NCBI GenBank assembly: GCA_963789005.1 | Contig: CAWBIZ010000015.1 | Coordinates: forward strand, 248,001-312,000 | Length of the DNA stretch: 64,000 bases | Direction of reading: 5' to 3' | Source of the DNA: DASSUW01 sp963789005 | Lineage (GTDB): Bacteria > Actinomycetota > Thermoleophilia > Solirubrobacterales > Solirubrobacteraceae | Shown here: piece after piece, positions 33,951 to 42,930 of the stretch | Layout of the letters: every line of letters starts with the position of its first letter | How positions within the stretch are numbered: the stretch's first letter is position 1 | The notes under the pieces: model-generated | Seen by the model: only the letters and a program-made list of their open reading frames with translations | Database searches by the model: none | Told to the model about the DNA's origin: nothing | Position numbers and translations under genes: made by a program

Positions 33951-35485
33951 CGCTGCCGCCCTGGCTCGAGCCGCTCTACGACGCCGAGCGTATGCGCGCC
34001 ACCGATCAATGGGCGATCGAGGAGCAAGGGATCCCGTCGCTCGAGCTGATGGAGCGCGCGGGGGAGGGGCTCGCAACTGTGGTGGGCCGCCACGCGCCGG
34101 GCGGCCGGATCGCGATCGTGTGCGGCAAGGGCAACAACGGCGGCGACGGGCTGGTCGCGGCGCGGCTGCTGCGGTCGGCAGGCCGCGAGGTCGACGTGCT
34201 GGCCGTCTCGCCGCCCGACAGCCTGCGCGGCGATGCCGCCGAGCAGCTGCGGCGGCTGCCCGGCGCCGCGCCGGTGCCGTTCGAAGCCGCCCGGCTCGAG
34301 GGGGCGAGCGCGATCGTCGACGCGCTCCTGGGCACCGGCAGCACGGGCGCCCCGCGCGACGAGGCCGCCGCCGCGATCGAGGCGATGACGGCCGCCGCCG
34401 CGCCGGTGGTGGCCGCCGACGTCCCTTCGGGCGTCGACGCCTCGACCGGCGAGGTGGCCGGAGCCGCGGTCCGCGCGGAGGCGACGGCGACGTTCCACGC
34501 CGCCAAGATCGGGCTGTGGGTCGACCCCGGCAAGGCGCACGCCGGCGAGATCGTCGTCGTCGACATCGGGATCCCGGGCGGCGGCCCGGCGCCGCCGCCG
34601 ATCGGCCTCGTGACGGCCGCCGTGCTGGAAGCGGTGCCGCGCCGCGGTGCGGACTCGACGAAGTTCTCCTCGGGCGCGGTGGACGTCGTGGGCGGCTCGT
34701 CAGGGCTCACCGGCGCGCCCACGATGGCGGCCATGGCGGCGATGCGCTCCGGCGCGGGTTACGTGACCGTCCTGGCGCCGGCCTCGCTCGAGACCGCGTT
34801 CTCGGTCCGCCTGCTGGAGGCGATGACGGCGGGGCTGCCTGAGGAGGGCGGAGCGCTGACGCCCGCGGCCGTCGAGCCGGCCCTGGCACGGCTGGAGCGC
34901 GCCGACGCCGCCGTCCTCGGGCCGGGGCTCGGCCGCGAACCTGGCGCCCAGGCGTTCGCGCGCACGCTGCTCCCGCGCATCGAGGCCCCGCTGGTGGTCG
35001 ACGCCGATGGCCTCAACGCCCTCGCCGAGGGCTTCCCGGGCGACCTGCCGAGCCGGACCGCGCCGACCATCCTCACCCCGCACGCGGGCGAGCTCGGCCG
35101 GATCCTCGCGATCGAGTCGGCCGAGGTCGGCCGCCACCGGCTCGCGCACGCGCGCGCGGCTGCCGAGCAGGCCGCGGCGATCGTCGTGCTCAAGGGCGAC
35201 GACACGCTGATCGTCGCGCCCGATGGCCGCGTGGCGGTCTCGCCTGGAGGCGCACCCGCGCTGGCGACCGCGGGCACCGGCGACGTGCTGTCGGGCGTGA
35301 CGGCGGCGATGCTGGCCAAGCGGCTGGATCCCTTCACGGCCGCCTGTGCCGCGGTCTACGTACACCTGCGCGCCGGCCAGATCGCGGCGGAGCCGCACGG
35401 CCCGGACGGCGTGATCGCCTCCGACGTCGTGGCCGCGCTCCCTGAGGCGCTGGGGCTAACGTCGTCCGAAGGTCCGAACTTGTGA
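33947..35485 (+). CDS. nnr: Bifunctional NAD(P)HX epimerase/ADP-dependent dehydratase
   Basis: A 512-aa fusion. The YjeF_N epimerase domain covers about 1-215 (MRATDQWAIEEQGIPSLELM, IVCGKGNNGGDGLVAARLL, AADVPSGVDASTGEV). The carbohydrate-kinase-like dehydratase domain covers about 225-500 (STKFSSGAVDVVGGSSGLTG, VLGPGLGREPGA, TPHAGELGRIL, and ATAGTGDVLSGVTAAMLA with the catalytic Asp). It repairs hydrated NADH/NADPH produced by heat or GAPDH side activity, in the cytoplasm. Start ATG 33947 overlaps acpS by 4 bases. Full length and intact motifs make the call firm. Confidence 0.94.
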   Translation: MTLPPWLEPLYDAERMRATDQWAIEEQGIPSLELMERAGEGLATVVGRHAPGGRIAIVCGKGNNGGDGLVAARLLRSAGREVDVLAVSPPDSLRGDAAEQLRRLPGAAPVPFEAARLEGASAIVDALLGTGSTGAPRDEAAAAIEAMTAAAAPVVAADVPSGVDASTGEVAGAAVRAEATATFHAAKIGLWVDPGKAHAGEIVVVDIGIPGGGPAPPPIGLVTAAVLEAVPRRGADSTKFSSGAVDVVGGSSGLTGAPTMAAMAAMRSGAGYVTVLAPASLETAFSVRLLEAMTAGLPEEGGALTPAAVEPALARLERADAAVLGPGLGREPGAQAFARTLLPRIEAPLVVDADGLNALAEGFPGDLPSRTAPTILTPHAGELGRILAIESAEVGRHRLAHARAAAEQAAAIVVLKGDDTLIVAPDGRVAVSPGGAPALATAGTGDVLSGVTAAMLAKRLDPFTAACAAVYVHLRAGQIAAEPHGPDGVIASDVVAALPEALGLTSSEGPNL

Positions 35486-35517
35486 GGACCGGCAGGACGA
35501 ACACTAATCTCCCGCCT

Positions 35518-35988
35518 ATGCCGCTCACCGTGCGCGACATCATGGAGACCGACGTGCCGCTCGTGACCGTCGTCGACCCGGTCGAGCAGGTCATCCGCGT
35601 GCTGCGGGAGCACGAGCTTCCCGGGGTGCCGGTGGTCAACGAGGGTGGGCGGTGCGTGGGGATCATCACCGAGGCCGACCTGGTGATCGCGGGCGAGGAC
35701 GACGAGCTGCACCTGCCGCACTACGTGCAGCTGTTCGGCGGGGTCGTGTTCCTCGAGTCGATCTCGCACTTCGAGGAGCGCCTGCGCAAGGCCTTCGCCT
35801 CCACGGCGGAGGACATGATGACCCCCGACCCGGTGACGATCGAGCCGTCCGCCACCGTGCGCGAGGCCGCGCGGCTGATCGCCCGCAAGAAGCACAACCG
35901 CCTGCCCGTGGTCGAGCACGGCCGGCTCGTGGGCGTCGTGACGCGCGTCGACGTGCTCGACGCGCTGACCTCCGACGACGGGGAGTAG
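35518..35988 (+). CDS. CBS-domain pair protein
   Basis: About 156 aa from ATG 35518; an in-frame GTG at 35482 overlapping the nnr stop is also possible. It consists of two CBS motifs: TVRDIMETDVPLVTVVDPVE with GVPVVNEGGRCVGIITEADL (residues 3-65), and DMMTPDPVTIEPSATVREAA with RLPVVEHGRLVGVVTRVDVL (about 98-150). A roughly 30-residue insert lies between them. CBS pairs bind adenosyl nucleotides and regulate partner proteins; no partner domain is attached. An ACTAAT hexamer 10 bases before ATG 35518 could be a -10 element giving a leaderless transcript. It is otherwise part of the housekeeping operon. Confidence 0.8.
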   Translation: MPLTVRDIMETDVPLVTVVDPVEQVIRVLREHELPGVPVVNEGGRCVGIITEADLVIAGEDDELHLPHYVQLFGGVVFLESISHFEERLRKAFASTAEDMMTPDPVTIEPSATVREAARLIARKKHNRLPVVEHGRLVGVVTRVDVLDALTSDDGE

Positions 35989-35991
35989 CCG

Positions 35992-37134
35992 GTGCGGGCG
36001 CTCGCCCGGGTCGACCTGGGCGCGATCGAGCGCAACTGCGCGCGCCTGGCCGCGACGGCCGCGCCGGCGCAGTTGTGCGCGGTGGTCAAGGCCGACGGCT
36101 ACGGCCACGGCGCGGTGCCGGCCGCCCGGGCGGCGCAGGCGGGCGGCGCGCGCTGGCTCGCGGTGGCGACCGCCGGCGAGGCCGAGGGCCTGCGGGCGGC
36201 CGGGCTCGAGGGCCCGCTGCTCGTCATGGGTGCGCTCACCGGCACCGAGCTCGACGTCGCGCTGCGCGCGCGGGCCGACGTGGTCGCCTGGCGCGAGGAG
36301 TTCGTGGCCGCGATCGCGGCCCGCGGGCCCGCGGGCGTGCACGTGAAGCTCGACACGGGGATGGGGCGGCTCGGCACGCGCGACGTCGCCGGGGCCGACC
36401 GCGTCGCCGAGGCCGTCGCCGCCGCCGGTGGGCTGCGGCTGGCGGGCGCCATGACCCACTTCGCCACCGCCGACGACGACCCCGCGTTCATGCGCGAGCA
36501 GCTCGCCGCCTTCCGGCCGTGGGCCGGCGCGCTTGCGAGCCGCCACGACGGCCTGGTCGTCCACGCCGCCAACTCGGCGGCCACGCTGGGCGAGCCGGAG
36601 GCGCGCCTCGGCATGGTCCGCTGCGGGATCGCGATCTACGGGATGGACCCGTTCCAGCACGATCCGGCGGACCACGGGCTCGAGCCGGCGCTCGAGCTGC
36701 GCTCGTACGTCGCCGCGGTCAAGCGGATCGAGCCGGGGCAGAGCGCCGGCTACGGCCGCCGCTTCGTGGCCGACCGCGGGAGCTGGATCGGGACGGTCCC
36801 GATCGGATACGGCGACGGCGTCCGCCGGGCGCTGACGAACAACGCCGACGTGCTCGTGGACGGGCGCCGCGTGCCGCTCGTCGGCACGGTGTCGATGGAC
36901 AACGTGGCCGTCGACCTCGGCGACGAGCCGGTCGAGCCCGGCGCCGAGGCGGTCCTGATCGGCGCCCGCGGCGGCGAGCGCATCCTCGCCGAGGACCTTG
37001 CCCGCCGGCTCGGCACGATCAACTACGAGATCACCTGCGGGATCTCGTCACGCGTCCCCCGGGAGTACGGGGAATCGGCTGGCGCCGAATCCCTTGCGAG
37101 CTCGCTTCGCGAACATCGCGGGGACGCCTTATGA
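35992..37134 (+). CDS. alr: Alanine racemase
   Basis: A 380-aa PLP enzyme starting with GTG 35992, three bases after the CBS stop. The N-terminal barrel has LCAVVKADGYGHGAVPAARA with the PLP Lys, and HVKLDTGMGRLGTRD. The C-terminal domain has the catalytic Tyr in QSAGYGRRFV, the PIGYGDG loop and VGTVSMDNVAVDLG. It supplies D-alanine for peptidoglycan. Compared with typical Alr, which ends near the SSRVPR motif, there is a tail of about 26 residues. The stop overlaps the cca start (ATGA). Confidence 0.93.
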   Translation: MRALARVDLGAIERNCARLAATAAPAQLCAVVKADGYGHGAVPAARAAQAGGARWLAVATAGEAEGLRAAGLEGPLLVMGALTGTELDVALRARADVVAWREEFVAAIAARGPAGVHVKLDTGMGRLGTRDVAGADRVAEAVAAAGGLRLAGAMTHFATADDDPAFMREQLAAFRPWAGALASRHDGLVVHAANSAATLGEPEARLGMVRCGIAIYGMDPFQHDPADHGLEPALELRSYVAAVKRIEPGQSAGYGRRFVADRGSWIGTVPIGYGDGVRRALTNNADVLVDGRRVPLVGTVSMDNVAVDLGDEPVEPGAEAVLIGARGGERILAEDLARRLGTINYEITCGISSRVPREYGESAGAESLASSLREHRGDAL

Positions 37135-38516
37135 GTGCGGCGCTCGACGCCGCCCGCGAGGCGCTCGCCGGGCAGCCGGCCTGGCTCGTCGGCGGCGCGG
37201 TTCGCGACCGCCTGCTCGGCCGGGCGACCGACGACGTCGACGTGGCGCTCGAGGGCGATCTGCGCGCGGCGGCGCGCCAGGTCGCCCGCGCCGCGGGCGG
37301 CGTGGCGTTCGAGCTCTCGGGAACGTTCGGGGCGTGGCGGGTGGTAGGCCCGGACCAGGCGTGGCACGTCGACCTCGTGACCCTGCGCGACGGCGACATC
37401 GCGGCCGACCTGGCAGCGCGCGACTTCACGATCAACGCGATGGCCGAGCCGCTGGGCGGCGGGGAGCTGCTCGACCCGCACGGCGGTCGCGACGACCTCG
37501 CCGCGCGTCGCGTGCGGATGGTGTCCGAGAGCGCGCTCGCCGAGGACCCGCTGCGCACGCTGCGCGCGGTACGGCTGGTCACCGAGCTCGGCCTCGAGCT
37601 CGATCCGGCCACGGCCGCGGCGGTGACCGCCCACGCCGCCGCCATCGACCGCATCGCGCCCGAGCGCGTGTTCGCCGAGCTGAAGCGGATCGTCACGGCC
37701 GACGCCGCCCGCGACGGACTGGAGCTGATGAGCGCGCACGGGCTGACGGAGGCGGTGCTGCCCGAGGTCGCGGCGCTGCGCGGCGTGCGCCAGAACGAGT
37801 TCCACCACGCCGACGTGCTGGGCCACACGCTCGAGGTCCTCGACGCCGTCGCGGCGCTCGAGCGCGACGCACCCGCCGCCGGCCTCCAGGAGGCGGGGGA
37901 GGGCGTGGGCGCCCTGCTGGCCCAGCCGCTCGCGGACGAGCTGACGCGCGGCGGCGGGATGCGGTTCGCGGCGCTCCTGCACGACGCCGCCAAGCCGCAG
38001 ACCCGCGGGGTGCGCCCCGACGGCCGCATCACGTTCATCGGCCACGACAGCCAGGGCGCCGAGCTGGCGCGCGACGTCTTGCGCCGGCTGCGCGCGTCGC
38101 AGCGGCTCGTCGACTACGTCGCCGCGCTCACGCGCCACCACCTGCGGCTCGGGTTCCTCGTCCACGATCAGCCGCTCGACCGCCGGACGCTGTGGCGCTA
38201 CCTGCGCGCGACGGCGCCCTACAGCCCCGACGTCACGCTCTTCACGGTCGCCGACCGCCTGGCCACGCGCGGGCGCAACGCCGGCGCGGCGATCGACGCC
38301 CACCTCGCGCTCGCGCGCGAGGTCCTGCCCGCCGCGCTGGCGGAGCCGCCACGCGAGCCGCTCGTGCGCGGCGACGACCTGGCGCGCGAGCTCGGGATCC
38401 GCCCGGGGCCGAAGCTCGGCGAGCTGCTGAGCGAGCTCGAGGAGGATCGCTACGCGGGCGAGGTGCGCACCCGCGAGGAGGCGATCGCCCGGGCCCGCGA
38501 ACGGCTCATGCGCTAG
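37131..38516 (+). CDS. CCA-adding enzyme / poly(A) polymerase family nucleotidyltransferase with HD domain
   Basis: A 461-aa protein. The N-terminal class II nucleotidyltransferase head has PAWLVGGAVRDRLLGRATDD followed by VDVAL, giving the GG and DxD catalytic motifs. ARDFTINAMAEPL, and LAEDPLRTLRAVRLVTELGL (neck), follow. The HD phosphohydrolase region (about 280-400) has FAALLHDAAKPQT and LTRHHLRLGFL. This layout fits bacterial tRNA CCA nucleotidyltransferases with HD domains; a poly(A) polymerase or A-adding-only enzyme cannot be excluded. Start ATG 37131 overlaps alr by 4 bases. Confidence 0.87.
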   Translation: MSAALDAAREALAGQPAWLVGGAVRDRLLGRATDDVDVALEGDLRAAARQVARAAGGVAFELSGTFGAWRVVGPDQAWHVDLVTLRDGDIAADLAARDFTINAMAEPLGGGELLDPHGGRDDLAARRVRMVSESALAEDPLRTLRAVRLVTELGLELDPATAAAVTAHAAAIDRIAPERVFAELKRIVTADAARDGLELMSAHGLTEAVLPEVAALRGVRQNEFHHADVLGHTLEVLDAVAALERDAPAAGLQEAGEGVGALLAQPLADELTRGGGMRFAALLHDAAKPQTRGVRPDGRITFIGHDSQGAELARDVLRRLRASQRLVDYVAALTRHHLRLGFLVHDQPLDRRTLWRYLRATAPYSPDVTLFTVADRLATRGRNAGAAIDAHLALAREVLPAALAEPPREPLVRGDDLARELGIRPGPKLGELLSELEEDRYAGEVRTREEAIARARERLMR

Positions 38517-38527
38517 GTTCGCGCGCC

Positions 38528-39256
38528 ATGTCGAATCAGGATGGAGTCGCCGCCGACGTCGAGCTGGGCCCCTACTGCGTGGTCCACGAGACCGCGACGA
38601 TCGGGGCCGGGACGCGCCTCGGCGCCCACGTCGTCGTCCACCCCGGAACGGTCATCGGCGAGGGGTGCGAGGTGCAGGACGGCGCGGTGCTCGGCAAGCC
38701 GCCCAAGCTCGCCCGCCATTCGACCGCGCCGCGGGGGGCGAACGACCCGCTCGTGCTCCAGGACGGCGCGGTCGTGTGCTGCGGAGCCGTGATCCTGGCC
38801 GGCGCCCGGATCGGCGCGGGAGCGATCGTCGGCGACCAGGCGTTCTTCCGCGAGCGCTCGACGCTCGGGCCGGGATCGGTGGTCGGGCGCGGCAGCGCGG
38901 TCGACAACGACGTCCAGATCGGCGCGCGCGTGCGCGTGCAGACCGACGTCTACCTGACCGCCTACTCGGTGATCGAGGACGACGTCTTCGTGGGCCCCGG
39001 CGTGCTGACGACGAACGACTCGACGATGGCCCGCCACGACGACGACTTCCCGATCGAGGGCGCCCGGCTGCGACGCGCCTGCCGCATCGGCGGCGCGGTC
39101 GTGATCACCCCCGGCATCGAGGTCGGCGAGGAGGCGTTCGTGGCCGCCGGCGCGGTCGTCACCAAGGACGTGCCGGCGCGCGGCGTGGCCATGGGCGTCC
39201 CCGCGCGCGTGATCCGCGACGTGCCGGACGCCGATCTGCTCGAGCACTGGCGATGA
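38528..39256 (+). CDS. LpxA-like hexapeptide acyltransferase
   Basis: A 242-aa left-handed beta-helix protein. Repeats run from residue 12 (VELGPYCVVHETATIGAGTR, HPGTVIGEGCEVQDGAVLG) to about 215 (RRACRIGGAVVITPGIEVGE, VTKDVPARGVAMGVPARVIR). It resembles UDP-sugar N-acetyl/acyltransferases (WbpD/PglB-like) and LpxA in length, but an outer membrane is not expected here, so lipid A synthesis is unlikely. NDSTMARHDDDF marks the likely catalytic loop. It lies among housekeeping genes, 12 bases after cca and overlapping the HIT gene by 4. It may act in the glycan pathway of the 21-29 kb locus. Confidence 0.78.
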   Translation: MSNQDGVAADVELGPYCVVHETATIGAGTRLGAHVVVHPGTVIGEGCEVQDGAVLGKPPKLARHSTAPRGANDPLVLQDGAVVCCGAVILAGARIGAGAIVGDQAFFRERSTLGPGSVVGRGSAVDNDVQIGARVRVQTDVYLTAYSVIEDDVFVGPGVLTTNDSTMARHDDDFPIEGARLRRACRIGGAVVITPGIEVGEEAFVAAGAVVTKDVPARGVAMGVPARVIRDVPDADLLEHWR

Positions 39257-39669
39257 GCGCTGACCCCGACTGCCTGTTCTGCAAGATCGTCGCCGGAGAG
39301 ATCCCCGCGACGCGCGTGGACGAGGACGAGCGCACCGTGGCGTTCATGGACGTCAACCCCGCGACACGCGGCCATCTGCTCGTCGTCCCGCGCGAGCACG
39401 CCGTCGACCTGCTCGAGGTGCCGGAGGCCGACCTGGAGGCGTGCGCGCGGATGGCCCAGCGGCTCGCCCGGCGTGCGCTCGACCGCCTCGATGCCGACGG
39501 CGTGAACCTGCTCAACTCCTGCCGCCCGGCGGCCTGGCAGACCGTCTTCCACTTCCACGTGCACGTGATCCCGCGCTACGACGACGATCCGCTGCGGCTT
39601 CCCTGGGTGCCCGGTCCCGGCGACGCCGACGAGATCGCCGCCGCCGCAGCCCAACTCACCGGCGCTTGA
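39253..39669 (+). CDS. HIT-family nucleotide hydrolase/transferase
   Basis: A 138-aa protein with DCLFCKIVAGEIPATRVDED at the N-terminus, carrying the CxxC zinc-binding pair of Hint-type proteins. The histidine triad FHFHVHVIPRYDDD lies at about 97-110. Length and motifs match bacterial HinT/HIT proteins, which hydrolyse AMP-linked substrates such as adenosine phosphoramidates. The start at 39253 overlaps the LpxA-like stop (ATGA). It ends the plus-strand housekeeping run before the separately promoted cold-shock gene. Confidence 0.92.
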   Translation: MSADPDCLFCKIVAGEIPATRVDEDERTVAFMDVNPATRGHLLVVPREHAVDLLEVPEADLEACARMAQRLARRALDRLDADGVNLLNSCRPAAWQTVFHFHVHVIPRYDDDPLRLPWVPGPGDADEIAAAAAQLTGA

Positions 39670-39674
39670 CCCAC

Positions 39675-39704
39675 TTGCGCGGCGCGCCGCAACCCGGATA
39701 CGTT
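39675..39704 (+). promoter_or_regulatory. Candidate promoter of the cold-shock gene
   Basis: TTGCGC (39675-39680) and TACGTT (39699-39704) are spaced by 18 bases. They sit just after the HIT gene stop and about 56 bases before the GTG start of the cold-shock gene. The -10 match is acceptable and the -35 match is weak. A separate promoter is expected because csp genes are usually strongly and independently expressed. Confidence 0.35.
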
Positions 39705-39759
39705 CTTCACGTCGGGGCCGGTGACCAGCCGGTCGAGTCCAGACGTGAGGGTTCAGCCA

Positions 39760-39963
39760 GTGGGCACGGGCACGGTCAAGTGGTTCAGCGACGACAAGGG
39801 TTTCGGCTTCATCACGCCCGATGAGGGCGGCCGGGACCTGTTCGTCCACTTCACAGGCATCACGGGCGACGGCTACCGGTCGCTGGCCGAAGGTGCGAAG
39901 GTCACGTACGAAGAGGAGCAGGGCGACAAGGGGCCGAAGGCCATCAACGTGCAGAAGCTCTAG
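39760..39963 (+). CDS. Cold-shock domain protein (CspA family)
   Basis: A 67-aa protein of standard CspA size if the GTG at 39760 is used (VGTGTVKWFSDDKGFGFITP); upstream in-frame codons give a non-conserved leader. RNP1 (KGFGFITP) and RNP2 (LFVHFTGI) are both present, followed by the acidic EEEQGDKGPKA loop. It binds single-stranded RNA/DNA and acts as an RNA chaperone. About 55 bases lie between the candidate promoter and the start codon, so the leader is short. A hairpin follows the stop. Confidence 0.93.
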   Translation: MGTGTVKWFSDDKGFGFITPDEGGRDLFVHFTGITGDGYRSLAEGAKVTYEEEQGDKGPKAINVQKL

Positions 39964-39979
39964 CGGGTACCGGTCCCGC
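39963..39979 (+). terminator. Hairpin after the cold-shock gene
   Basis: GCGGG (39963-39967) and CCCGC (39975-39979) pair around TACCGGT, beginning at the last base of the stop codon. There is no T-tract, so factor-independent termination is uncertain. It may instead stabilise the 3' end of the csp mRNA. Confidence 0.35.
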
Positions 39980-40012
39980 AACCCCGGCCGACCCGTCGTG
40001 TTCAATGCCGGG

Positions 40013-40717
40013 ATGCCCCATCGCCCACGATCCATCGCCGTAACCGGCGCGCTCGCTGTGCTCGCCGCCTCGCTTGCCGTGCTCGTCCTGGCGGCGCCGG
40101 CGTCAGCGCGGATCATCGAGATCGGGGCGGTCGAGCCCGCGATCGCGTCGACCTGCCCGGGCACCCCGTGCGTGGCGCTCTCGCGGACGACCGGCTACCA
40201 GGCGCAGGTGGTCAAGCGCAAGCGCTCGTTCCTGGTGCCCGCCGACGGTCGGATCGTCGCCTGGTCGATCGGCCTCGGCGCGCCCAACGCCGACCAGCTC
40301 GCGTACTTCGACTCGCGCTTCGGCGCCGCGTCCGCCAGCCTGACCGTGATGCGCCGCAACAAGTTCCGCAAGAAGCGGCTCATCCACCGCGTGGTCGCCC
40401 GCTCGCCGGTGCAGTCGCTGACGCCGTACTTCGGCCAGAAGGTCCAGTTCCCGCTGGCCACCTCGCTCCCGGTCAAGAAGGGCTTCGTCGTGGCCCTCAC
40501 GGTCCCGACCTGGGCGCCCGCCCTCACCGCTCTGACGTCGGACGGATCGCTGTGGCGCGCGAGCCGCGCCGAGAACCGGTGCCGCAACACGAGCCGCCAG
40601 ACCGCGCAGACCGACGTCGGCGACCGCGTCAAGTACGGCTGCAAGTACCCCGCGCGCCTGAACTACAGCGCGACGCTGATCACGAGCCCCACGCCGACCG
40701 GCGGCTCCGCCGACTAG
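40013..40717 (+). CDS. Secreted protein of unknown function
   Basis: A 234-aa protein with a clear Sec-type signal peptide (IAVTGALAVLAASLAVLVLA, cleavage after APASA at about 32). I do not recognise the family. The mature part contains Cys residues at STCPGTPC, ENRC and YGCKY. It also has a beta-rich run (SFLVPADGRIVAWSIGLGAP, GQKVQFPLATSLPVKKGFVV) and basic patches such as RRNKFRKKRLIHR. It could be a jelly-roll-like surface protein; this is a guess from strand pattern. Its 3' end overlaps the convergent GGDEF gene by 38 bases. Confidence 0.65.
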   Translation: MPHRPRSIAVTGALAVLAASLAVLVLAAPASARIIEIGAVEPAIASTCPGTPCVALSRTTGYQAQVVKRKRSFLVPADGRIVAWSIGLGAPNADQLAYFDSRFGAASASLTVMRRNKFRKKRLIHRVVARSPVQSLTPYFGQKVQFPLATSLPVKKGFVVALTVPTWAPALTALTSDGSLWRASRAENRCRNTSRQTAQTDVGDRVKYGCKYPARLNYSATLITSPTPTGGSAD

Positions 40718-42848
40718 GCGGCTTCGGCGGCGGCGGGGCGACCGGCATCCGCACCCCGCGGGCGCGGTCGGGCACGGCCGGCGGGTCGTGGCCGAGCAGG
40801 TCGAGCAGTGCCTCGATGACGTCGGGGTCGAACTGCACGCCGGCGCCGCGGCGCAGCTCGGCGGCCGCCTTGCCGGGCGACAGCGCGCCGCGGTAGGGCC
40901 GGTCGACGATCATCGCCTGGTAGGCGTCGCAGGCGAGGATGATCCGCGACCCGATCGGGATCAGGCGGCCGCTGAGGCCGTCGGGATAGCCGCTGCCGTC
41001 CCAGTGCTCGTGCTCGTGGCGGACCACGGGTGCGATCGCGGCGAGGTCGGGGATGCGCAGGAGGATCCGCTCGCCGGCCACCGGGTGCTCGGCCATCACC
41101 TCCCACTCCTCGCGGGTCAGCGGGCCGCGCTTATGGAGGATCTCGTGCGGCACGGCGAGCTTGCCGACGTCGTGCAGCAGCGCGGCGTGGGCGATGCGCT
41201 CGGCCCAGTCGGCGGGCAGCCCGAGCAGCATCGCGACGCCGCGAGCGAGGTGGACGACGTCCTGCGAGTGCTGGTGGGTGTGGTCGTCGCGCTCCTCGAT
41301 CGCGGCGGCGAGCGCCTGCACGGCTGCCGGCGAGCCGTGCTCGGCCTGCAGCAGCGCCAGCTCGCGCTCGACGTCGGCGTTCGCCACCGCCACGCGGCCC
41401 TTGCCCGTGCGCTTGGCCACCAGCAGCGCGCGGTCCGCATGCTCGAGCAGGGCGTCGGCGTCGAGCGGCTCGTGCCACTCGGCGACGCCGAGCGAGCAGG
41501 CGCCGATCAGCTCCTCGGCGATCGCGTCGCGGACGCGCTCGGCGGTGATCCGCGCACCCGCCTCGTCGGTCCCCGGCAGCAGCAGGACGAACTCGTCGCC
41601 GCCGTAGCGGGCGACCTGGTCGTACGGCCGCAGGGCGGCCCGAAGGACCTCGGCCACCTGGCGCAGCACCTCGTCCCCGGCCTGATGGCCGCGCACGTCG
41701 TTGACGTGCTTGAAGTCGTCGAGGTCGACGATCACGTAGCTCAGCGGCGTCCCGTCGCGCTTGGCGCGCGCGATCTCCTCGCGCACGCGCACCTGCATCG
41801 CGGCGTGGTTGAGCAGCCCGGTGAGCCCGTCGGTGCGCGCGGCGCGCTGGGCCTGGTCGTGGGCCTCGGCGTTGTGGTACGCGACGGTGGCGAGGTCGGC
41901 GATCGCCTCCAGCGTCGAGCGGTCGTCCTCCTCGACGCGGTGCATCGCGGGCCAGCCGACCGAGAGCGCGCCCTTGAGGTGCTCGTTCCACTGCATCGGC
42001 ACGGCCACGGTGGTGCGGAAGCCCGGCTCGCCGTCCTGGCGGTCGTTGGCCGTCGTCGTCGAGGCCGTGAGCAGGGCCTGCCCGACGGCGCCCTCGCCCG
42101 GACGCACGGTGAGCCCCTGCCAGCCGGCCGGCACGTTGTAGCCCGCGGTGGCCACGCCGCCCTCCTGCGCGTTGCCGAGGTAGACCCCGGTCGACTCGGC
42201 GCCGACCGCCAGCGCCGCCTCGTGGGCGAGCGTGCGCAGCACCTCCTCGAGCTCGAGCGAGGCGTTGAGCGCGCGGGCGGCGCGCACGAGCGCGTGATCG
42301 TGGGCGGCGCGGGCCGCCTGGCGGCGCTCGGAGTCCAGCCGCGAGAGCCCGGCGGCGGCGACGTCGGCGAGCCCTTCGACGACCTGGATCTCCTCGGGCG
42401 TGAACGTGCGCCGGGCGTGGGACATCACCACGACCACGTCGCGCACCTCGTGGTCGCAGACGACGGGCACGAACAGCGCGGAGGCGACGTCGAACCGCTC
42501 GGCCATCTCCTGCCGTATGGATCCGTCGTTGCGGCAGTCTGCAGAAACGTGCGTGCGGCTCGTGCCGACGACCCGGGCGATCGCGGACGGCGCGCCGCCG
42601 AGCGTCATGCCGTATTCGGCCTGCTCCTCGCCCCCCTGGCCCACGGACCCGTCCTGGGCGACCTCGAACCGGTGCACGAGGTCGGCGCCCACGGCCGCGC
42701 GCACGGCGTGCGCGAGCACCGCGCCCAGCTCATCCGGGTCGGAGGCGCTCGCCGCGGCGCGGGCGACGCGCTGCAAAGCGGTGCGCTCGGTCGCCGCCGG
42801 CGGGCGCGTCGTGGATTCGAGTAGGGGTGAGCCTTCCGCTGCGGACAT
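40680..42848 (-). CDS. GAF-GAF-GGDEF-HD-GYP signalling protein
   Basis: A 722-aa protein. Residues 20-175 and 185-330 are GAF-like sensor domains. The GGDEF domain (about 340-500) has TDGLTGLLNHAAMQ, VIVDLDDFKHVNDVRGHQAG, and the intact active site RYGGDEF. An RPYD sequence five residues before it matches the inhibitory I-site spacing. The HD-GYP domain (about 510-690) has LLHDVGKLAVPHEILHKRGP and HEHWDGSGYPDGLSG, its defining motif. Cyclase and phosphodiesterase halves both look intact, so it may set c-di-GMP in both directions. It is cytoplasmic. Start ATG 42848. Confidence 0.92.
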   Translation of the reverse strand: MSAAEGSPLLESTTRPPAATERTALQRVARAAASASDPDELGAVLAHAVRAAVGADLVHRFEVAQDGSVGQGGEEQAEYGMTLGGAPSAIARVVGTSRTHVSADCRNDGSIRQEMAERFDVASALFVPVVCDHEVRDVVVVMSHARRTFTPEEIQVVEGLADVAAAGLSRLDSERRQAARAAHDHALVRAARALNASLELEEVLRTLAHEAALAVGAESTGVYLGNAQEGGVATAGYNVPAGWQGLTVRPGEGAVGQALLTASTTTANDRQDGEPGFRTTVAVPMQWNEHLKGALSVGWPAMHRVEEDDRSTLEAIADLATVAYHNAEAHDQAQRAARTDGLTGLLNHAAMQVRVREEIARAKRDGTPLSYVIVDLDDFKHVNDVRGHQAGDEVLRQVAEVLRAALRPYDQVARYGGDEFVLLLPGTDEAGARITAERVRDAIAEELIGACSLGVAEWHEPLDADALLEHADRALLVAKRTGKGRVAVANADVERELALLQAEHGSPAAVQALAAAIEERDDHTHQHSQDVVHLARGVAMLLGLPADWAERIAHAALLHDVGKLAVPHEILHKRGPLTREEWEVMAEHPVAGERILLRIPDLAAIAPVVRHEHEHWDGSGYPDGLSGRLIPIGSRIILACDAYQAMIVDRPYRGALSPGKAAAELRRGAGVQFDPDVIEALLDLLGHDPPAVPDRARGVRMPVAPPPPKPPSRRSRRSAWGS

Positions 42849-42930
42849 GGCGTTCGAGGCCTGTATCGGCCGGCCGCCCCCTCGGGGTTAGCGGCGCCCT
42901 CGCAAGCTGCGCGGCTTTGCGGCCCGCGGC

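Noticed and set aside
35652..37130. Long plus-strand frame continuous with the CCA-adding enzyme
   Set aside because: It lies in another frame over the CBS and alanine racemase genes and is Arg/Gly low-complexity; the enzyme begins at ATG 37131 with a normal N-terminus.
38528..39256. LpxA for lipid A synthesis
   Set aside because: The rest of the window is actinobacterial in character and no other lipid A gene is seen; a sugar acyltransferase is more likely.
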